Source: Pseudanabaena sp. M085S1SP2A07QC
Lineage (GTDB): Bacteria; Cyanobacteriota; Cyanobacteriia; Pseudanabaenales; Pseudanabaenaceae
Direction of reading: 5' to 3'
Length of the DNA stretch: 64,000 nt
NCBI GenBank assembly: GCA_020404895.1
Contig: JADBWK010000035.1
Coordinates: 25,241-89,240 of the forward strand
Shown here: piece after piece, positions 59,939-64,000 of the stretch
How positions within the stretch are numbered: the first letter of the stretch is position 1
Layout of the letters: the number at the start of each line of letters is the position of its first letter
Translations under genes and position numbers: made by a program
Notes under the pieces: model-generated
What the model was told of the DNA's origin: nothing
The model's input: the letters and a program-made list of their open reading frames with translations, nothing else
Databases searched by the model: none

Positions 59939-60316
59939 CTACTCATAATGACTTTTACAGCCAGCAATTAGAATCTCTGTATCAGTGACTTGATAGACGA
60001 GACGATGTTCATCACTAATGCGTCTTGACCAAAATCCACTGAGTCCATATTTTAGCGGTTCAGGTTTACCGATACCTGAAAAAGGAGTTCGCTCAATATC
60101 TTTGATAAGTTCTACAATTTTGTTGTATAGCAACGTAAGAGATAGATAGGACAATTCAAAAACCAAATAAATGAAGGCAGAGCAAAGCTCCGCCTTCATT
60201 TATTTGGTTTTTATGTCCTAAGCAAAACTTTCATTGCTATAAATTTTGCGATCCATTTTTGCCCATTCGTTATAGTCCTCAAAGGCTTCTGCTTCAAAGA
60301 GGATTCGTCTTCTCAT
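59939..60316 (-). pseudogene. YoeB/Txe-type toxin split by a MITE
   Basis: The first part (MRRRILFEAEAFEDYNEWAK) starts at ATG 60316 and the rest (ELIKDIERTPFSGIGKPEPLKYGLSGFWSRRISDEHRLVYQV ... CKSHYE) ends at 59939. A 112-bp element lies between them. Removing 60128-60241 (element plus one TA) gives MDRKIYNKIVELI in one 87-residue frame with the whole YoeB core and the catalytic Glu/Arg/His set. It would be an mRNA interferase on ribosomes. Presently inactivated. It overlaps the antitoxin stop by 4 nt. Confidence 0.9.
60128..60239. mobile_element. TA-flanked MITE, copy 4 (diverged centre)
   Basis: 112 bp with the same ends (TAGCAACGTAAG / CTTTCATTGCTA) and the AGATAGATAGGACA and TGTCCTAAGCAAA blocks. 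The central hairpin is different (AAATAAATGAAGGC... apex AGAGC-AAA-GCTCC). TA at 60126-60127 and 60240-60241. Confidence 0.88.
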
Positions 60317-60537
60317 GAGATATTATCCCAATTAAGTTCTACGAGATTGTTACGGTTTTGAATGTTTTCTACCGCAGTTAGTAATCTCTTTCTATTGGCA
60401 GGATTTTGCAACAGAAAAGCGGTTTCATCACTTTCATATACAACAATCTCAATTTCTTTATTTTGGAAAGCAGCTTTTAAGCTCTCTAGAAAACTGTTGT
60501 CAAGTTCATTAGCATTCAACCGATAACTGACTTGCAT
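60313..60537 (-). CDS. YefM/Axe-like antitoxin
   Basis: A 74-residue protein: MQVSYRLNANELDNSFLESLKAAF, EIVVYESDETAFLL, then the tail AVENIQNRNNLVELNWD. This is the cyanobacterial antitoxin type paired with YoeB/Txe toxins. The TGA overlaps the toxin ATG (ATGA). It remains intact although the toxin gene is broken. Confidence 0.78.
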   Translation of the reverse strand: MQVSYRLNANELDNSFLESLKAAFQNKEIEIVVYESDETAFLLQNPANRKRLLTAVENIQNRNNLVELNWDNIS

Positions 60538-60706
60538 TTTTTGTAACGCCTGATAGCTTGTAATATATTTAACATAATATAAGATTTCTCAAGGTTTGAC
60601 AGCGATCGCCTATCCAATCGCTCATAATCAGCGATCGCAATTTGCCATCATCAAGCGCGATCGCCTTGATAAATGATAGAATTATCCGAAGGTTTCAGTA
60701 GATATC

Positions 60707-63700
60707 ATGGATGATCGCGATCGCACAAATATTCAAGTATTTCTAGCTAAATGGCAAGGCTCACAGGGAAATGAGCGGGCTAATTATCAGACTTTTTTTG
60801 ATGATTTGTGTGTGGCGTTGGGGGTGGAGCGTCCGATTCCGAAGGGGACGGTGCAGGGCGATCCTTACTGTTTTGACAAGGAGATTAAGGTTTTTAATAA
60901 GGAGGGTATCAAGACTAATTTTGTGGATTTCCATAGGGAAGGACATTTCATTATTGAGGCAAAGCAGGGGAGTGATAAGACTAAGCAAAGTGCGCCAAAA
61001 CGTGGCACTGATGGCTATTTGCGGATGATGGAGAAGGCTTTTTATCAGGCTTTGAGCTATACGCCGTTTTTAAATAGTAAGCCGCCGTTTTTGATGACTT
61101 GCGATATTGGTTCGCATTTTGAGCTATGGATGAGCTTTAGTGGCAACTATGGCGGCTATGGGGCGAGAGAAGTAATTGAGATTGAGCGCCTATTAGAGGA
61201 GAAGGTTTTCGATCGCTTTGTGGCGATTTTTAGCGATCCGCATAGTCTGAATCCTGAGAAGTATCGGGCGCGGGTGACGCGAGAGGTGGCGGGGACTTTG
61301 GCGAAGTTGGCGAAGTGGCTAGAGGAGCAGGGCAAGGAACCGCAGGAGGTGGCGAATTTTTTGATGCGCTGCATTTTTACGATGTTTGCGGAGGATGTGC
61401 GGTTGTTGCAGGGGGAGATTTTTACGAGGGCGTTACAGGAGCGTTGGATTCCTGAACCGAGCCGATTTAAGGCTGAGATTGAGGATCTGTGGAAGGTGAT
61501 GAATACGGGTGGGAAGTTCAATTTTGATGCGATTCCACAGTTTAATGGCAGTTTCTTTGCGAATGCGATCGCTTTTGATTTGCCGAGGGAGCAGCTAGAG
61601 GTGTTGTCTGAGGCGGCGCAAAAGGATTGGCGCGAGGTGGAGCCTGCGATTTTTGGGACTTTGTTGGAACGGGCTTTAGAGAAGAAGGAGCGCAGTCGGT
61701 TGGGGGCGCATTATACGCCGCGATCGTATGTGGAGAGGTTGGTGCGTCCTGTGGTGATGGAACCTTTGCGGAAAGAGTGGGAATTAACTGAATGGGTAGT
61801 GCATGGAATTTTAGCGCTGAAGGATGGACAGGAGGAACCAACAGAACTGCAAAGGAATAAAGCAAAAGCAGAGATTTTGGCTTTTTTAGAACGTTTGAAA
61901 CAAATCAAAATTCTTGATCCTGCTTGTGGTTCAGGGAATTTTTTGTATGTAACTTTGGATTTGCTGAAGACTTTGGAGCAGGAGGTTTTAAACCGTTTGG
62001 AGATGTTGACGGGTGTTTCGCAGTTACGGCTAGATTTTGATCAGGTGAATCCTTCGCAGTTTTTAGGGATTGAGATTAATCCAAGGGCGGCGGCGATCGC
62101 AGAATTAGTGATCTGGATTGGTTATTTGCAGTGGCATTTTAAGCGTTATGGCACTACGCCGCCGACTAATCCAATTTTGAAGGATTTCCATAATATTGAG
62201 TTTCGAGATGCGGTGTTGGCTTACGATGGGCGGGAGCTTGATGTGGATGCGAAGACGGGTAAGGTGCGGAGTCGTTGGGGTGGGCGGACGATGAGGCATC
62301 CTGTGACGGGTGAGGATGTGCCTGATCCGTCGGATCAGGTTCCCATCTATCGCTACATTAATCCGCGTCCTGCGGTGTGGCAAGAGGCTGATTACATAAT
62401 TTCTAATCCTCCATTTATTGGGAATGGTCGAATGAGGGATAGATTAGGTGATGGATATACAGAGACACTACGCAAAGTTTATAAAGATGTTCCTGATACT
62501 GTTGATTTTGTTATGTACTGGTGGCATAAAGCATCAGAACTAGTAAGAGTATCTCAAGTAATTAGTTTTGGTTTTATTACAACGAATAGTATTCATCAAA
62601 TTAGATTGCGTAATGTAATTGAATTTCATCTTAATCAAAAAAATCCAATTAGACTAAATTTGGCTATTCCCGATCATCCTTGGACTGATGAAGGGGCAGA
62701 CGTAAGAATCGCAATGACTGGAGCAGAGCTAGATAATTCAAAAAAGCTAGTTAAAAATTCTTATCTAGGAATAGTTGTTTCTGAAGGGCATGGAGAAACA
62801 CCTGAAGAGTCTGCTACACAAGTTAAATTGGAGTGGCGAAATGTGACAAAAATTTCTAGCAATTTAAGATCTGGAGCAGATATAACAACAACGAAAGCTT
62901 TAAAAGCTAATTCTAATATCTCTGGTGCTGGTGTAAAGATATATGGCTCTGGCTTTATCCTCCAATCTCACCAAGTAAATGAATTTAGCTTAAAAGAAAG
63001 AGAAATAATTCAGTCCTATAAAAATGGTAGAGACATCAGCCAAAATGATCGCAATGTATATGTTATAGATTGCTTTGGACTACAAGAAGAAGAACTTCAA
63101 AGGAATTATCCTAATATTTATCAATTCCTAATCGAAAATGTTTATCCTTCAAGAGTTGTAGAGAGAAACGAAAAAACAAAAGATAACTGGTGGTTATTTG
63201 AAAGAAACAGACCTGAGCTTAGGAAGTCAATACATGAATTAGAAAGATATATTGCTACTGTTCAAATAGGTAAATATAGAACATTCACCTACATTGCAAA
63301 CCCAGTAATTCCTGATCAAAGACTAATTGTAGTTGCTTTGAGTGATGCATATTTTCTTGGTGTTCTTTCAAGTTCAGTGCATACTTTTTGGTCATTAGCA
63401 GCAGGTGGTTGGATGGGAATTGGTAATGATCCTATTTACAACAATAGTCGTTGCTTCGATCCATTCCCTTTCCCAGATGCAACATTAGAACAAAAAGAAA
63501 AAATTCGACAACTAGGCGAAAGACTCGATCGCCATCGCAAACAAGTCCAAGCCCAACATCCCGAAATCACGATTACAGGAATGTATAACCTCCTCGAAAA
63601 ACTCCGCAAAGGCGAAGACTTCACCGACAAAGACCGAGAATACAACAACAAGGCACTAGTCTCCACCCTCAAACAAATCCACGACGAACTAGACAACGCC

Positions 63701-64000
63701 GTTCTAGAAGCCTACGGATGGGAAGACTTGATTCTTAGTTCTCCTTCTTCTCAAGTGGGAGTTAGAGATCTTAGTTCTCCCCCTTCGCAAGGGGGAGTTA
63801 GAGGGGGTTCTTTACCTCAAAGCGAAGAGCTTTACCCCCCTCAGTCCCCCCTTTCAAGGGGGGAAGCCATAGATCTTAGTTCTCCCCCTTCGCAAGGGGG
63901 AGTTAGAGGGGGTTCTTTACCTCAAAGCGAAGAGCTTTACCCCCCTCAGTCCCCCCTTTCAAGGGGGGAAGCCATAGATCTTAGTTCTCCCCCTTCGCAA
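60707..64000 (+). CDS. Type IIG/MmeI-like restriction-methylation enzyme, C-terminus beyond the window
   Basis: At least 1098 residues. The N-terminus has a D-ExK nuclease pattern (TNFVDFHREGHFIIEAKQG). The helical connector is followed by RSRLGAHYTPRSYVERLV, SAM motif LDPACGSGNFLY and the adenine-methylase NPPF (IISNPPFIGNG). The target-recognition region spans about 62400-63440. It would cut and methylate the same site. Codon use changes three times: G-rich third positions before about 62390, AT-rich in the recognition region, C-rich after about 63500. At the 3' end the frame runs through 105-bp tandem repeats (from 63767). Start ATG 60707. Confidence 0.87.
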   Translation, partial: MDDRDRTNIQVFLAKWQGSQGNERANYQTFFDDLCVALGVERPIPKGTVQGDPYCFDKEIKVFNKEGIKTNFVDFHREGHFIIEAKQGSDKTKQSAPKRGTDGYLRMMEKAFYQALSYTPFLNSKPPFLMTCDIGSHFELWMSFSGNYGGYGAREVIEIERLLEEKVFDRFVAIFSDPHSLNPEKYRARVTREVAGTLAKLAKWLEEQGKEPQEVANFLMRCIFTMFAEDVRLLQGEIFTRALQERWIPEPSRFKAEIEDLWKVMNTGGKFNFDAIPQFNGSFFANAIAFDLPREQLEVLSEAAQKDWREVEPAIFGTLLERALEKKERSRLGAHYTPRSYVERLVRPVVMEPLRKEWELTEWVVHGILALKDGQEEPTELQRNKAKAEILAFLERLKQIKILDPACGSGNFLYVTLDLLKTLEQEVLNRLEMLTGVSQLRLDFDQVNPSQFLGIEINPRAAAIAELVIWIGYLQWHFKRYGTTPPTNPILKDFHNIEFRDAVLAYDGRELDVDAKTGKVRSRWGGRTMRHPVTGEDVPDPSDQVPIYRYINPRPAVWQEADYIISNPPFIGNGRMRDRLGDGYTETLRKVYKDVPDTVDFVMYWWHKASELVRVSQVISFGFITTNSIHQIRLRNVIEFHLNQKNPIRLNLAIPDHPWTDEGADVRIAMTGAELDNSKKLVKNSYLGIVVSEGHGETPEESATQVKLEWRNVTKISSNLRSGADITTTKALKANSNISGAGVKIYGSGFILQSHQVNEFSLKEREIIQSYKNGRDISQNDRNVYVIDCFGLQEEELQRNYPNIYQFLIENVYPSRVVERNEKTKDNWWLFERNRPELRKSIHELERYIATVQIGKYRTFTYIANPVIPDQRLIVVALSDAYFLGVLSSSVHTFWSLAAGGWMGIGNDPIYNNSRCFDPFPFPDATLEQKEKIRQLGERLDRHRKQVQAQHPEITITGMYNLLEKLRKGEDFTDKDREYNNKALVSTLKQIHDELDNAVLEAYGWEDLILSSPSSQVGVRDLSSPPSQGGVRGGSLPQSEELYPPQSPLSRGEAIDLSSPPSQGGVRGGSLPQSEELYPPQSPLSRGEAIDLSSPPSQ
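63767..64000 (+). repeat. 105-bp in-frame tandem repeat at the 3' end of the methyltransferase gene
   Basis: The units start with GATCTTAGTTCTCCCCCTTC at 63767, 63872 and 63977 (the last is cut by the window). The period of 105 is 35 codons, so the frame holds. Each unit carries two C-rich hairpins (CCCCCTTCGCAAGGGGG and CCCCCTTTCAAGGGGGG). A degenerate partial unit precedes at 63732-63766. Confidence 0.9.

Noticed and set aside
60761..62383. Minus-strand frames and the 85-residue plus frame over the methyltransferase gene
   Set aside because: The restriction-methylation frame is open through the whole region and carries all the motifs.
63767..64000. CRISPR-like array
   Set aside because: The units are contiguous tandem repeats with no unique spacers and are in frame with the methyltransferase.

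Overview
The window is cyanobacterial chromosome. The HIP1 octamer GCGATCGC is dense throughout, and NdhS, BtpA, a four-ACT aspartate kinase, a VKOR-thioredoxin fusion, a DUF1816 protein and a bilin-type GAF histidine kinase are all cyanobacterial hallmarks. The load of small palindromes and decayed mobile DNA suggests a Pseudanabaena-like filamentous genus; that placement is inference.

Layout. 0-12.9 kb: housekeeping genes (gatA 5' end, STAS protein, mrnC-rlmB, msrA, a LpxB-like glycosyltransferase, btpA, VKOR-Trx, a solute-binding protein, rpmI-rplT, lpxB), ending in an ldcA-type carboxypeptidase frameshifted by a 7-bp duplication. 13-20 kb: an accessory island with DUF433/DUF5615 and VapBC pairs, DUF29, a Septu-like PtuA/PtuB defence pair, sdhB, a Uma2 nuclease and a second VapBC whose antitoxin is chimeric and whose toxin is split by a small element. 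20-28 kb: a murein hydrolase, a NIL-ferredoxin, DedA, tRNA-Ser(UGA), a DNA-binding-like protein with two repeated domains, and a 775-residue helical protein split by the same element. 29-36 kb: a second Hsp70 cluster (Hsp70, zinc ribbon-TM-LysM protein, 836-residue helical protein, divergent J-like protein, GrpE) with a toxin-antitoxin pair inside it. 36-50 kb: gpmI, lysC, lepB, ndhS-ompA-like-rnz, J/TPR protein, blaI-blaR1-like pair, sufS-adk-like, dprA. 50-60 kb: signalling genes (GAF-PAS kinase, TPR protein, 1208-residue hybrid kinase), a truncated IS1595-family copy, and sodB. 60-64 kb: a YoeB-type toxin split by the small element, and a type IIG/MmeI-like restriction-methylation gene that runs off the window.

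The strongest unusual signal is a family of 104-112 bp elements flanked by TA (copies at 13.13, 19.86, 26.41 and 60.13 kb). All four lie inside reading frames. Removing the element plus one TA restores an intact PIN toxin, a 775-residue protein and a complete YoeB toxin, and gives a slightly different C-terminus for a DUF5615 protein. A relative with other ends lies at 10.44 kb, and a separate 103-bp pair (36.97 and 59.74 kb) shares its end sequence with the IS1595 remnant at 53.04 kb.

Most intergenic gaps also hold one or more long near-perfect palindromes. Stem sequences differ, but more than twenty share the apex GC-NNN-GC, including inside the mobile elements, which suggests a common origin or function. 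Other items of interest are the Hsp70 cluster with a J-like protein lacking HPD, the antitoxin fused to the head of an unrelated protein, and 105-bp in-frame repeats at the end of the methyltransferase gene.
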